Positions 52,513 through 60,805 of a stretch of DNA of 64,000 bases are shown here, one piece after another. Under the pieces are notes generated by a model. The model was given only the letters and a program-made list of their open reading frames with translations, did not search any database and was not told where the DNA came from. Each line of letters starts with the position of its first letter. Positions within the stretch are counted from its first letter, which is position 1. The position numbers and the translations under genes are program-made. Source of the stretch: Planosporangium mesophilum (GTDB taxonomy: Bacteria > Actinomycetota > Actinomycetes > Mycobacteriales > Micromonosporaceae). Where the stretch lies: NCBI RefSeq assembly GCF_016863255.1, contig NZ_BOON01000039.1, positions 59,991-123,990 of the forward strand. The letters are read 5' to 3'.

Positions 52513-53982
52513 ATGCCGGCGATACCGAACCCGGTCATCCCGGGCTTCCATCCCGATCCCAGTGTCTGCCGGGTGGGCGACCAGTACTTCCTCGCGTGTT
52601 CGAGCTTCGAGTACTTCCCGGGCGTACCCGTGTTCCGAAGCTCCGACCTGCGCGCGTGGGAGCAGCTCGGCAATGCGCTGGACCGGCCGTCCCAACTGAA
52701 GCTGGCGACCGCCCCGTCCTCCGGCGGCGTCTACGCCCCCACGCTGCGCCACCACCGCGACCGGTTCTGGCTGGCCACCACCAACAGCTGGGACCGTGGG
52801 CACCTCATCGTCACCGCCGAGGACCCGGCCGGGCCGTGGTCGGACCCGGTCATCGTCGAGTTGCCCGGCGTCGACCCCGACCTCGCCTGGGACACCGACG
52901 GCACCTGCTGGTTCACGTACTCGGTCTTCGGTGACGGGATCCTGCAGGCGCCGATCGACCCGTACACCGGAAAGGTGCTCGCCGACCCCCGGCGCGTCTG
53001 GTCGGGCACCGGCCTGGCGTACCCGGAGGCACCGCACCTGTACCGCATCGGCGACCAGTGGTTCCTGCTCATCGCCGAGGGCGGCACCGAACGCGGCCAC
53101 GGGGTGTCGGTGGCCCGCGGCCCCGCCCCGGGGGGTCCGTTCGAGGCGTACCCGGGCAACCCGGTGCTCAGCCACCGCAGTACCAGCCGGCCGGTGCAGA
53201 ACACCGGGCACGCCGACCTGGTCCAGGCCGCCGACGGTTCGTGGTGGATGGTGCTGCTCGGCGTGCGGCCGCTCGGCGCCTCGCCGGCCTTCCACGTACT
53301 GGGGCGCGAGACGTTCCTGACCCCCGTACGGTGGGTCGACGGCTGGCCGGTCCCGGAACCGGTCGCCCCGGACCCCGCACCGGTCGCGTTCGGCACGCGG
53401 GACGACTTCGACCACCCCACGCTCGCGCCGGCCTGGCTGTCGATCCGCCGCGCGTCCACGGAGGCCGGTTCGCTCACGGCCCGGCGCGGCTGGCTGACGC
53501 TGTTCGCGACCGGCGACTCGTTGGACGGTTCGCGGCCCGCCTTCGTCGGCCGGCGCCAGCAGCACGCCGCGTGCCGCGTCCGGGCACGCGTCGACGCCGG
53601 GGCCGGCCGCGGCGGGGTGGTGGTACGCCTCGACGAGCGGCACCACTTCGAGATCGAGACCAACGGCGAGGAGGCGTGGTGCCACGCCCGGATCGGCCCG
53701 CTCGCGCAGCGGCTCGGCTCCGGCCGGGTGGACCGGGGGCCGGTCGTGCTGTATGTCGAGGTCGAGCCCGCGCCGGCATCCTTCGGTACCATCGGCGTCC
53801 CGCCCGACCGGATCCGGTTCGGCTTCGAACCGGACCGGGGCGGCGACCGTACCTGCCTCGCCGAGCTGGACGGGCGCTATCTGTCCACAGAGGTGGCCGG
53901 CGGGTTCACCGGGCGCGTGATCGGAATGTACGCCGCGAGCGGGACGGTCGCCTTCGACTGGTACGAGTACGCGAGCACCTGA
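52513..53982 (+). CDS. GH43 beta-xylosidase/arabinofuranosidase
   Basis: 489 residues, no signal peptide, so intracellular. Five-bladed propeller with general base Asp in GFHPDPSVCRVG, Asp in ELPGVDPDLAWD and acid Glu in AYPEAPHLYRI; then a C-terminal beta-sandwich (about 300-489, DDFDHPTLAPAWLSIRR...) as in GH43 xylosidases. Likely cleaves imported xylo- or arabino-oligosaccharides. ATG 52513 preferred because PAIPNPVIPGFHPDPS is the family start; an in-frame start at 52483 has no support. Confidence 0.9.
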   Translation: MPAIPNPVIPGFHPDPSVCRVGDQYFLACSSFEYFPGVPVFRSSDLRAWEQLGNALDRPSQLKLATAPSSGGVYAPTLRHHRDRFWLATTNSWDRGHLIVTAEDPAGPWSDPVIVELPGVDPDLAWDTDGTCWFTYSVFGDGILQAPIDPYTGKVLADPRRVWSGTGLAYPEAPHLYRIGDQWFLLIAEGGTERGHGVSVARGPAPGGPFEAYPGNPVLSHRSTSRPVQNTGHADLVQAADGSWWMVLLGVRPLGASPAFHVLGRETFLTPVRWVDGWPVPEPVAPDPAPVAFGTRDDFDHPTLAPAWLSIRRASTEAGSLTARRGWLTLFATGDSLDGSRPAFVGRRQQHAACRVRARVDAGAGRGGVVVRLDERHHFEIETNGEEAWCHARIGPLAQRLGSGRVDRGPVVLYVEVEPAPASFGTIGVPPDRIRFGFEPDRGGDRTCLAELDGRYLSTEVAGGFTGRVIGMYAASGTVAFDWYEYAST

Positions 53983-54023
53983 CGCCCCTTCTCCGGAGGC
54001 CGGCGCCGCCGCACGGTGGCACG

Positions 54024-55340
54024 ATGAGTGCCGTGGCCGAGGATGGCGAGCTGGCCCACCTGTTGGAGATGCTGGCCGCGGCCGGCGTGCCCGAAGGCGA
54101 GGTGCTGCGCGCGCTCGACCGGCCCGACGGCCTCGAGAAGATGATGCAACGCCTGGTCGACGCCGGGCTGCTGCCGTCGCGGCAGGAGTCGCTGGCCGGG
54201 CTGATGGCGATGTGGAAGCCGCTGCTGCGGCGCGACTGCGACCCGTGGAGCGCCGAGCTGGCCGGCGTCGAGTTCCTCAGCATGATGTACGAGACCGCCT
54301 CGGCCGAGGACGAGGTGCCCGAGCTGCTGGACAGCCTGATCTCGCAGGCCGAGGAGTACGGCCGTCCGGAGGCGCTCGCCATGCTGCGGGTCCTCGCGGT
54401 GGTCGGGCCGGAGCAGGTGCGGCCGGCGGCGGCGGAGGCCGCGGACCGGCTGGTGTCGGCGGGGCTGGTGGACCGCCCGTGGGCCAGGCGGCTCGGGACG
54501 CCCCGCGCCGGAGCCTGCTTCGGGTACACCGACGGCGCCGGGGTGCACGAGGCGCTCGCGGTCACGTTCAGCTACGGCCGCCGGCGGCACGCGCTGGCCG
54601 TACTGGTCGACCACGAACTCGGCGGCGGGGTCAAGGACTGCTGGCCGGCCGACGACCCCGACCTGATCCGTGCCGACTACCAGCGGGCCGCCAACCGGTA
54701 CGGGCTGACCTTCCACGACTACGAGCCGGCCGAGGCCCGCGCCATCCTGGACGGCGCGCTCGGCAAGCCGCCCTGCCCGGTCGCGCCCGACCAGGTCGCG
54801 GACGTGCGCTGCTACCTGGAGCTGCTGCGGTCCCGGGCCTCGCTGCTGCCGTCCCGCGCCCCGGCGCGCAGCCGAACGGCGACCGTGTACCGGGTGAAGG
54901 TCACGCTGCGCGGCGCGAAGCCGCCGGTCTGGCGCCGCCTGGAGGTGCCGTCGCAGACCACCCTGTACCGGCTGCACCGCGGGATCCAGGCGGTGTTCGG
55001 CTGGGGCGGGTCCGGCCCGTGGGTGTTCCGGACCCCTACCGGCGACTACGGCGTCGACCGTGGGTCGGGTCAGCGCAGTTCCCGGTCGAGCAGGCTCGAC
55101 GATGTCGCCCCCCGCGTCCGCAGCCTGATCTACTACGGGCACGACCGCGCCGACCACGAGATCCTCGTCGAGGAGGTGCTCGCCGCCGAGCCCGGGGTCG
55201 CGTACCCGCGCTGCCTGGCCGGTCGCCGCGCCGCGCCCGGCGATGCCGGCGCCGACGGGTTCGGTGATGCCGGCGCCGACGGGTTCGACGTGGACGGCGC
55301 GAACCGGGCGCTGGCGGGGCTGGCCCGCGTCCTCACCTGA
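54024..55340 (+). CDS. pRiA4b ORF-3-like domain protein
   Basis: 438 residues. The C-terminal part (from about 290) shows the pRiA4b ORF-3 signature TVYRVKVTLRGAKPPVWRRLEVPSQTTLYRLHRGIQAVFGW. The N-terminal 280 residues are helical, with LLEMLAAAGVPEGEVLRALDRPDG and a variable domain FGYTDGAGVHEALAVTFSYGRRRHALAVLVDHELGGGVKDCW. The family is common on plasmids and integrated elements, function unknown. GTG 54033 with upstream CACGAT is an alternative leaderless start. The C-terminus holds a 24-bp tandem duplication. Confidence 0.78.
   Translation: MSAVAEDGELAHLLEMLAAAGVPEGEVLRALDRPDGLEKMMQRLVDAGLLPSRQESLAGLMAMWKPLLRRDCDPWSAELAGVEFLSMMYETASAEDEVPELLDSLISQAEEYGRPEALAMLRVLAVVGPEQVRPAAAEAADRLVSAGLVDRPWARRLGTPRAGACFGYTDGAGVHEALAVTFSYGRRRHALAVLVDHELGGGVKDCWPADDPDLIRADYQRAANRYGLTFHDYEPAEARAILDGALGKPPCPVAPDQVADVRCYLELLRSRASLLPSRAPARSRTATVYRVKVTLRGAKPPVWRRLEVPSQTTLYRLHRGIQAVFGWGGSGPWVFRTPTGDYGVDRGSGQRSSRSSRLDDVAPRVRSLIYYGHDRADHEILVEEVLAAEPGVAYPRCLAGRRAAPGDAGADGFGDAGADGFDVDGANRALAGLARVLT
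55242..55289 (+). repeat. 24-bp tandem duplication in pRiA4b ORF-3 gene
   Basis: 55242-55265 and 55266-55289 agree at 22 of 24 bases and are in frame, giving GDAGADGFGDAGADGFD near the C-terminus. Confidence 0.9.
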
Positions 55341-55376
55341 CGGGTGCCCGGCAGGGTGTCCACTCTGGTCGACGGT

Positions 55377-56288
55377 TCAGCCCAGAAGCCGCTCGACCTC
55401 GTCCAGGGTCGGGGGTTGGGCGCCCTTGCGGGTACAGGTCAGGGCCGCCGCCGCGACGGCGAACCGGAGCGCGGTTTCGAGATTCCCGGGGTCGGGAGCA
55501 CCCGACCCGAGCCGGTGCAGGAAGGCGGCGGTGAAGGTGTCACCGGCTCCGACGGTGTCGACCACGTCGACGCGGACCCCCGGTACGCGTACCGGATCCT
55601 GGCCGCGCGCCACCGCGACCGCGCCGTCCGCTCCGGCGGTGACGAGCATCAGCGCCAGGTCATGCTCCCCGAGCCAGGACTGTGCCACCTCCAGCGGCTG
55701 CCGGTCCGGGTACAGCCAGGTCAGATCGTCGACGCTGGCCTTGCCGAGGTGGGCGACGTCGAGCCAGTCACCGATGTGGCGCCGGTAGGCGTCCCGGTCG
55801 GGCAGCAGGGCCGTCCGGACGTTGGCCTCGTACGTGACCGTGACGGCGTCGCGGTGCGCCGAGACCCACTCCCGGAGCACGGCCGCGCCGGGGGGCATGA
55901 TGCTGGCCAGGGAGCCGACGTGCAGTCCTCGGGTACCGGGTGGCAGCCGGCCCGGCAGCTCGTCGACCGACCACTGCCAGTCGGCGGTGCCGTTGACGTA
56001 GAACTGGTAGTCGGCGCTGCCGCGCTCGTCGAACGAGACCACGGCGAGGGTGGTCGGCTCGGCGGCCGCGACGGCGAGGCTGAGATCGACGCCCGCGTCC
56101 TGAAGGTACGACCGGAGCTGCCGGCCGAAGTTGTCACCGGAGAGCCGGCAGGCAAGGGCGGCGGGGGTGCCCAGCCGGGCGAGCGCGACGGCCGTGTTGG
56201 CCGGCCCGCCGCCGTACGCCGCGCGCCAGGTAGCCGGCGGCCCGGCGGGTACGAGATCGATCAGTGCCTCGCCGCAAACCACGATCAT
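55377..56288 (-). CDS. PfkB-family sugar kinase (fructokinase-like)
   Basis: 303 residues. MIVVCGEALIDLVPAGPPATWRAAYGGGPANTAVALARLG is the N-terminal substrate-binding motif, and VDVVDTVGAGDTFTAAFLHRLG the C-terminal ATP/anion-hole motif with catalytic Asp. Phosphorylates a hexose such as fructose. ATG 56288 with GGTGAGG upstream; GTG 56297 is too close to that site. It may serve the neighbouring glycan-use genes. Confidence 0.88.
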   Translation of the reverse strand: MIVVCGEALIDLVPAGPPATWRAAYGGGPANTAVALARLGTPAALACRLSGDNFGRQLRSYLQDAGVDLSLAVAAAEPTTLAVVSFDERGSADYQFYVNGTADWQWSVDELPGRLPPGTRGLHVGSLASIMPPGAAVLREWVSAHRDAVTVTYEANVRTALLPDRDAYRRHIGDWLDVAHLGKASVDDLTWLYPDRQPLEVAQSWLGEHDLALMLVTAGADGAVAVARGQDPVRVPGVRVDVVDTVGAGDTFTAAFLHRLGSGAPDPGNLETALRFAVAAAALTCTRKGAQPPTLDEVERLLG

Positions 56289-56346
56289 CGCCCTCACCTT
56301 TCCATGGCCGGATCCTCCGAGTCTTCTCCGATCATGGGGTGTACGT

Positions 56347-58158
56347 CTATCGCAGACGGCGGCGGCGGACTGTCACCAGCCACACCACGAGCGCGGCGAG
56401 CGCCAACCCGTTGAGGGTGTACAGGAGGGTACGGCTGGTACCGGCCACCGCGGTGGCCGGTGGCTGATCGGCGGCCTGCGCGCTGGGGTTCGTCCCGTTC
56501 CGGGCGTCGCCCGGCGCCCCGGCGACCCCGGCCAGGCCGGGCAAGGGTGGTTCGGCCAGCTGCCGTCGGGCGTCATCCGGCGGCCCGGGTGGAGTCTGTT
56601 CGCGCCCGTCGGTTTGTTGGCTCCCGTCGGTGCCCGGCGTGGCGCCGGCCGGCTGCGTCCCGGCGGTGGGCGTCGGCTGCGCCCCGGTCGGGGGAGCGGT
56701 GGACACCGGGGCGGGTGGCGTCGCGGCCGGGGGCGTCGCCTGCTGCCCGACCCGCATGCCGGGCGGGCTGGCGTGGCTGTGCGCGGCGCCGCCTCTGGAG
56801 GCGCTCCCGCCCGGTTCGCGGGTTGCCGTCGGGGCCGGGGCGGCGCTGTGGCCGCCACCCGCCGCCGCGCCGACGGGTCCGGCCGCGTCGCAGCTACGCC
56901 CGGCGTTGATGCAGTCGACGGCCAGCCGCATCAGCGCGTCCGGCATCAGGTTGGTGAAGTCGGCGTGGTCGGTGAGCGGGTTGTGCTTCTGCTCCGGGAA
57001 GCTGTCCAGCGAGATCAGGGATCCTGCCGGTACGTCGTAGCTGAGGACCATCCGCAGCTGCGGTACCGCGACCGTCCGCTGCCAGCACGAGCCGTCGTTC
57101 TTCGGGAACACGATGTGCGACCGGTGGTTCGGGCTGTCGGTGTTCCGGCCGTCCCAGCAGCTCGGGAAGTCGAGGATCCGCTGCACCCTGCTGCCCTTCG
57201 GGCAGATCGGGTACTTGACCGTGGTCCGGTCCTCGAAGCCGGCGCAGGTCCACGCGGCCCGGGCGTTGGCCGGTCCGTTCGTGCCCGCCTTGGCGTCGCC
57301 GGTGATCACGCGGAGGAACGTGGGCATCGCCCGTACCTTGGTCTTGGCGTTGCCCCGGAACTCCAGTCGCACGTCCGTCGGGCGAAGGATCACGCCGACG
57401 TTGCTGTCCTGGCCGCCGCCCGGTTCGGCGACGTCCGGGCCCGCCTTGCCGCGGCCACGCAGTACCGGCCAGAAGTACGTGGACCGGTCGCCGCCCTTGC
57501 AGGTGGTGCCGGCGGCCGCGAGGCTCTGGTCGGTGGAGAAGCCGTCGGTGGAGAGGTTGCCGACGTAGTCGTGTACGTGGTGCGCGCCGTTGCTCACGCC
57601 CGGCGCCACGATGAAGTTGTCCGGGTTGCGGTGGTTGTTCTCGTTGCGACCACACAGCGAGACGAAGGTGCCCCGCGAGGCGTCGCGTCCGGCGGTCGCC
57701 GCGCGCGGCTTCGCCGTGACATCGGAGATGTTGACGAAGTCGCTGGCCAACGGCCCGCCCCGGTCGCCGTGGTGGCAGGACGCGGGAAGGCCTGAAGACT
57801 TCACCGTGGGTGAGGCCGCGGGGGAGGCCGACGCGGAGGCCGCAGCCGCCGGCGGCGACGCGGAAGCCAGAGCCGCAGCCAACTCCCCAGCCGCCGAGTC
57901 CCTGGTCGGAGGCGGGGCGGTCGACGGTGACGCCGAGGCCTGGTGCCTCGGCGCGCTGCTGGCCCTCGGTAGGTCGCAGGCGCCCGGCGCCTGGTCATTG
58001 GGGAACCGGGCCATGAGGGCCAGGATGTCCGGGTCGGTGTTCTCCTTCGCCGCCGCGGCCCGGATCCCGGCCGCGAAACCCGCCGCGAGTACGAGACCCA
58101 TCGCTATGGCCAGGATGCGCTTGCGCCTCGACCGAACCCGCCGCGCCGCTCGCCTCAT
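56347..58158 (-). CDS. Surface-exposed DUF1996 protein with C-terminal membrane anchor
   Basis: 603 residues. Arg-rich start and one membrane segment (RILAIAMGLVLAAGFAAG), a Ser/Ala/Pro linker (about 60-130), then the DUF1996 domain (FVSLCGRNENNHRNPDNFIVAPGVSNGAHHVHDYVGNLSTDGFSTDQSL..., CWDGRNTDSPNHRSHIVFP..., DFTNLMPDALMRLAVDCINA). It continues into a 150-residue Pro/Thr/Gly-rich stalk and ends in TLLYTLNGLALAALVVWLVTVRRRRLR, a membrane anchor. There is no LPxTG, so it is not a standard sortase substrate. DUF1996 proteins occur in actinomycetes and fungi; function unknown. Confidence 0.85.
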   Translation of the reverse strand: MRRAARRVRSRRKRILAIAMGLVLAAGFAAGIRAAAAKENTDPDILALMARFPNDQAPGACDLPRASSAPRHQASASPSTAPPPTRDSAAGELAAALASASPPAAAASASASPAASPTVKSSGLPASCHHGDRGGPLASDFVNISDVTAKPRAATAGRDASRGTFVSLCGRNENNHRNPDNFIVAPGVSNGAHHVHDYVGNLSTDGFSTDQSLAAAGTTCKGGDRSTYFWPVLRGRGKAGPDVAEPGGGQDSNVGVILRPTDVRLEFRGNAKTKVRAMPTFLRVITGDAKAGTNGPANARAAWTCAGFEDRTTVKYPICPKGSRVQRILDFPSCWDGRNTDSPNHRSHIVFPKNDGSCWQRTVAVPQLRMVLSYDVPAGSLISLDSFPEQKHNPLTDHADFTNLMPDALMRLAVDCINAGRSCDAAGPVGAAAGGGHSAAPAPTATREPGGSASRGGAAHSHASPPGMRVGQQATPPAATPPAPVSTAPPTGAQPTPTAGTQPAGATPGTDGSQQTDGREQTPPGPPDDARRQLAEPPLPGLAGVAGAPGDARNGTNPSAQAADQPPATAVAGTSRTLLYTLNGLALAALVVWLVTVRRRRLR

Positions 58159-58262
58159 GTACCCGTCACCTCGTTCGCTTCGTCGGGCCGTAGTATTCCG
58201 GTCCCGGCGCGCCGGCGAAACATCGTCTTATGATCTTGAAAATTCTGTCCAGTGTGGAGTTT

Positions 58263-58360
58263 TAGCAGTTCAAGGCGGGTTGGTGAGCCTCGATGCCTAT
58301 CCGTGACGCGGTTTACCTGTGGAAATCTCAAGCAACATTTAAGGCTGTCTTGAACTGCTA
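58263..58360. repeat. 12-bp inverted repeat bounding a 98-bp segment
   Basis: TAGCAGTTCAAG (58263-58274) and CTTGAACTGCTA (58349-58360) are perfect inverted repeats 74 nt apart; the right arm is inside the XRE coding end. The 180-nt gap between DUF1996 and XRE genes is AT-richer than its surroundings. Confidence 0.6.
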
Positions 58361-58983
58361 CCCAATTCCATGATCACCGAGAGTGTCGGGGCGCCATCGG
58401 GCCCGGCAATACATCCCCACGGTGCCGGCGTGCCGTCGGACGAGATCGCTCCCTGCCGGACGACGACAACGAACACCTGCTCGTCTGTGGTACCCGTGTA
58501 CTCACCGATCCGCAGGGTGAGGTCGACCCGCCATCCATCGCTCGGCACCACCCGCGCGACGGCTAGCTTCTCGACCGGCCCGGGCGAGCGGTACTCGTCC
58601 CTGTGGGCCGGCCGCTCGATTCCGCCTGGGTGCGACTCCGCTGAGGGAAGGACCGGCGCCGTCCGCTGGTGCGTGACAGTGCTTCCCGGCGCGCGCGGGT
58701 GGCGGCGGGCGCGGGTATTTTGCGTCGCCCGAGCCAGCACGACAGGTGGAAGGTTGAGCGCGGCGGCATAGGCCACCAGGGATGTCTGGGTCGGTAGCCT
58801 CACCTCGCGCTCGTACCGGGAAACCTCATGCCTGGTGAGCGTCGGCCGGCCGGCTTCGGCGCAGATCCGATCGGCAAGCTCGCTTTGGCTAAGCCCGAGG
58901 TCAAGCCTCCGCCTGGTAACCAGTTCCCCGAATGACAACTGCTCATCGTGCGCCCCCGAGGCCGGTGTCCCGCGCGACCACAT
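58339..58983 (-). CDS. XRE-family transcriptional regulator
   Basis: 214 residues. Helix-turn-helix LSFGELVTRRRLDLGLSQSELADRI...TRHEVSRYEREVRLPTQTSLVAYAAALNLPPVVLARA in the first 85 residues; the rest is Arg/Pro-rich linker and a small beta domain (RVVPSDGWRVDLTLRIGEYTGTTDEQVFVVVVR). ATG overlaps the stop of the 77-aa gene (TGATG). The C-terminal codons contain the ATGATCAC arm of the palindrome family. Confidence 0.8.
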   Translation of the reverse strand: MWSRGTPASGAHDEQLSFGELVTRRRLDLGLSQSELADRICAEAGRPTLTRHEVSRYEREVRLPTQTSLVAYAAALNLPPVVLARATQNTRARRHPRAPGSTVTHQRTAPVLPSAESHPGGIERPAHRDEYRSPGPVEKLAVARVVPSDGWRVDLTLRIGEYTGTTDEQVFVVVVRQGAISSDGTPAPWGCIAGPDGAPTLSVIMELGSSSRQP

Positions 58984-59216
58984 CAGTCGACCACCGGCGT
59001 GTGCGGGTGCTGCTGCAACCACTGTCGTGCCTGCTGCGCGAGCGGGTGAAGGACGTCGTTCACCGCCGGGTTGTCGCTCAGTCCGACGTGACTGGTCAGC
59101 GCTGCCCGGTAGATCTCGTACGCGGTGGTGTCGAAGATGGGAAATCCCCGACGTTGTGCCTCGTGGATGTCGCGCACGTACGGCCGGTCGGGAAACTCCG
59201 GCATCGACAGCACCAT
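58983..59216 (-). CDS. Small conserved-looking protein (77 aa)
   Basis: 77 residues: MVLSMPEFPDRPYVRDIHEAQ, RGFPIFDTTAYEIYRAAL, and a C-terminal helix VLHPLAQQARQWLQQHPH. No signal or membrane segment; unknown function. It lies 4 nt after the 50-aa gene and overlaps the XRE gene, so the three form one transcript. Confidence 0.55.
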   Translation of the reverse strand: MVLSMPEFPDRPYVRDIHEAQRRGFPIFDTTAYEIYRAALTSHVGLSDNPAVNDVLHPLAQQARQWLQQHPHTPVVD

Positions 59217-59220
59217 GTGT

Positions 59221-59373
59221 TCACCACCCGACCGGGCCGGAGATGCCACTGCTCGCATGGCGCCGGGCCGGGGCCTTGCGCGGGTACGTCTGCTTGCCGT
59301 TGTGGTCGTTGCGAGCCCCGGGATTACGGGTCACCGAGAACTGCACCTTGCTTATGTCGATCAACAGCTTCAC
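59221..59373 (-). CDS. 50-residue small protein, possibly truncated AICE-type regulator
   Basis: Below the usual length cut-off. GTG 59373 has GGAGG 7 nt upstream and encodes 50 residues starting KLLIDISKVQFSVTRNPGARND. The opening resembles SCO3933-type regulatory proteins of actinomycete integrative elements (K-x-x-I-D-x-S-K-V-x-F), which are normally about twice as long; the remaining 28 residues look unlike that family, so truncation or frameshift is possible. First gene of a three-gene minus operon. Confidence 0.45.
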   Translation of the reverse strand: MKLLIDISKVQFSVTRNPGARNDHNGKQTYPRKAPARRHASSGISGPVGW

Positions 59374-59499
59374 GACATGCCTCCTGCCACTGAGCGCGTC
59401 CCCTGTGGACTGTCGCTCTCGGCCCTACGAGCGGTTGTCGCTCGTGACGTCAAGAACACCTCGCGGAAGCCGGGGAGTGTCAGATGACGGAAGTTAATT

Positions 59500-59523
59500 C
59501 GGTTAACTTGGCGGTGTTAACCG
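59500..59523. promoter_or_regulatory. Inverted repeat in divergent regulator promoter
   Basis: CGGTTAAC-N8-GTTAACCG, perfect 8-bp arms, in the 217-nt gap between the minus small-gene operon (59373) and the plus XRE-TPR gene (59591). A likely binding site for one of the two XRE regulators. Confidence 0.6.
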
Positions 59524-59590
59524 ATGACGACCAGTGTCGATTCGTTCAGAATGGAGCGGGCCAAGCGGACAGCCATGACCGGAGGTAGGC

Positions 59591-60772
59591 ATGGAGTTCA
59601 GTGCGTCGTCTCAGGCGGCAACGCCGTTGCAGGCCGCTCGGCTTGAGCTCGGTTGGAAGCAAACACAGACCATCCGTGCCCTGCAGCAAGCTGCCGTCGA
59701 CCTGGGTGTGACCATCGCGGAGGAGCGCAGCCTGAAGACGATGCTGTCACGATGGGAGAACGGACATGGACAAATTGATGCTGTCTACCAGCGCCTCTTC
59801 TGCCGGATCTACGGTCGTGATCCTGATGAGCTTGGGTTCGTCGGGGATAGCGTCAATGGTTCAATAACGCTTCAACGAGTCGCACCACGTGTCGGCCCTG
59901 AACTTGTCAGTTACTTCCGGAACGTATTTGCCGAACACGTTCGCGCCGACAACCTCATGGGTCCACATCATTTGGTAGACGTTGTCGGTACCCAAACTCG
60001 GCTGCTCGATGCGATGATGTCGGATGCTCGCGGCGAGACCCGGCAGGAGTTGCTGTGCCTCGCATGCCGATACAACGAGTTCACGGGTTGGCTCTACCAA
60101 GATGCGTGTGATCCCGCCACTGCTATGCGGTACACCGACCGGTCGATGGATTACGCGCTAGAGATGAACGACGCCCGGGAGATGGCGTACGTGTTGATGC
60201 GCAAGGCTGATATTGCTACCGACCTCGGCAACCCCGACCGAACGATCGGCTTGACTGAGGCTGCACTACGGAACGCTGGGCAAGTGCCGCCACGGATTCG
60301 GGCGCTGATCCTTCGGGAGCGTGGCCGCGCGAGCGCACGACTCCGGGATGCCAGCGAGTGCGCCCGAGCTCTCGACTCGGCGCGTGAGGAGGTGTTGCGG
60401 CCTGACGACGTGTCGGAAGACAGAGCGCCGTACTGCACCCAGTCGTACATCGACATGGAGGCGGCGAACTGCTGGAGCGAGCTGGGTCAGTTCGACTCGG
60501 CCATCGCCACCTACGAGCGCAGCCTGGAAACCTGGCCGGAAGCGCTGCGACGAGACCAAGGACTGTGCCTTGCGAGGCTGACAAACGCCCATGTCGGCCG
60601 TGAGGACATCGAGCGAGCATGTCAAACCGGCCGACGTGCGATTGAGATCATTAAGTCCGCTACGTCGAGCCGGGCGCTTAGCGAACTACAACGCGTACGC
60701 GTACGACTAGCGCCGTGGCGGCGGGATGCGGAAGTATCGGATCTAAGCGAGCGGATCCGGAGGTTGGTCTAG
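59591..60772 (+). CDS. XRE-type regulator with TPR-like C-terminal domain
   Basis: 393 residues. HTH region PLQAARLELGWKQTQTIRALQQAAVDLG...LKTMLSRWENGHGQIDAVYQRLFCRIYGRDPDELGF, then helical repeats (about 100-393) resembling TPR motifs, e.g. RYTDRSMDYALEMNDAREMAYVLMRKADIATDLGN. Actinobacterial regulators of this build often sense small peptides or autoregulate. GGAGG precedes the ATG. Codon use is less GC-biased than the core genes. Confidence 0.85.
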   Translation: MEFSASSQAATPLQAARLELGWKQTQTIRALQQAAVDLGVTIAEERSLKTMLSRWENGHGQIDAVYQRLFCRIYGRDPDELGFVGDSVNGSITLQRVAPRVGPELVSYFRNVFAEHVRADNLMGPHHLVDVVGTQTRLLDAMMSDARGETRQELLCLACRYNEFTGWLYQDACDPATAMRYTDRSMDYALEMNDAREMAYVLMRKADIATDLGNPDRTIGLTEAALRNAGQVPPRIRALILRERGRASARLRDASECARALDSAREEVLRPDDVSEDRAPYCTQSYIDMEAANCWSELGQFDSAIATYERSLETWPEALRRDQGLCLARLTNAHVGREDIERACQTGRRAIEIIKSATSSRALSELQRVRVRLAPWRRDAEVSDLSERIRRLV

Positions 60773-60805
60773 CCGGCCGCGTGAACAGGGGAGGGCGACC
60801 TGGCC

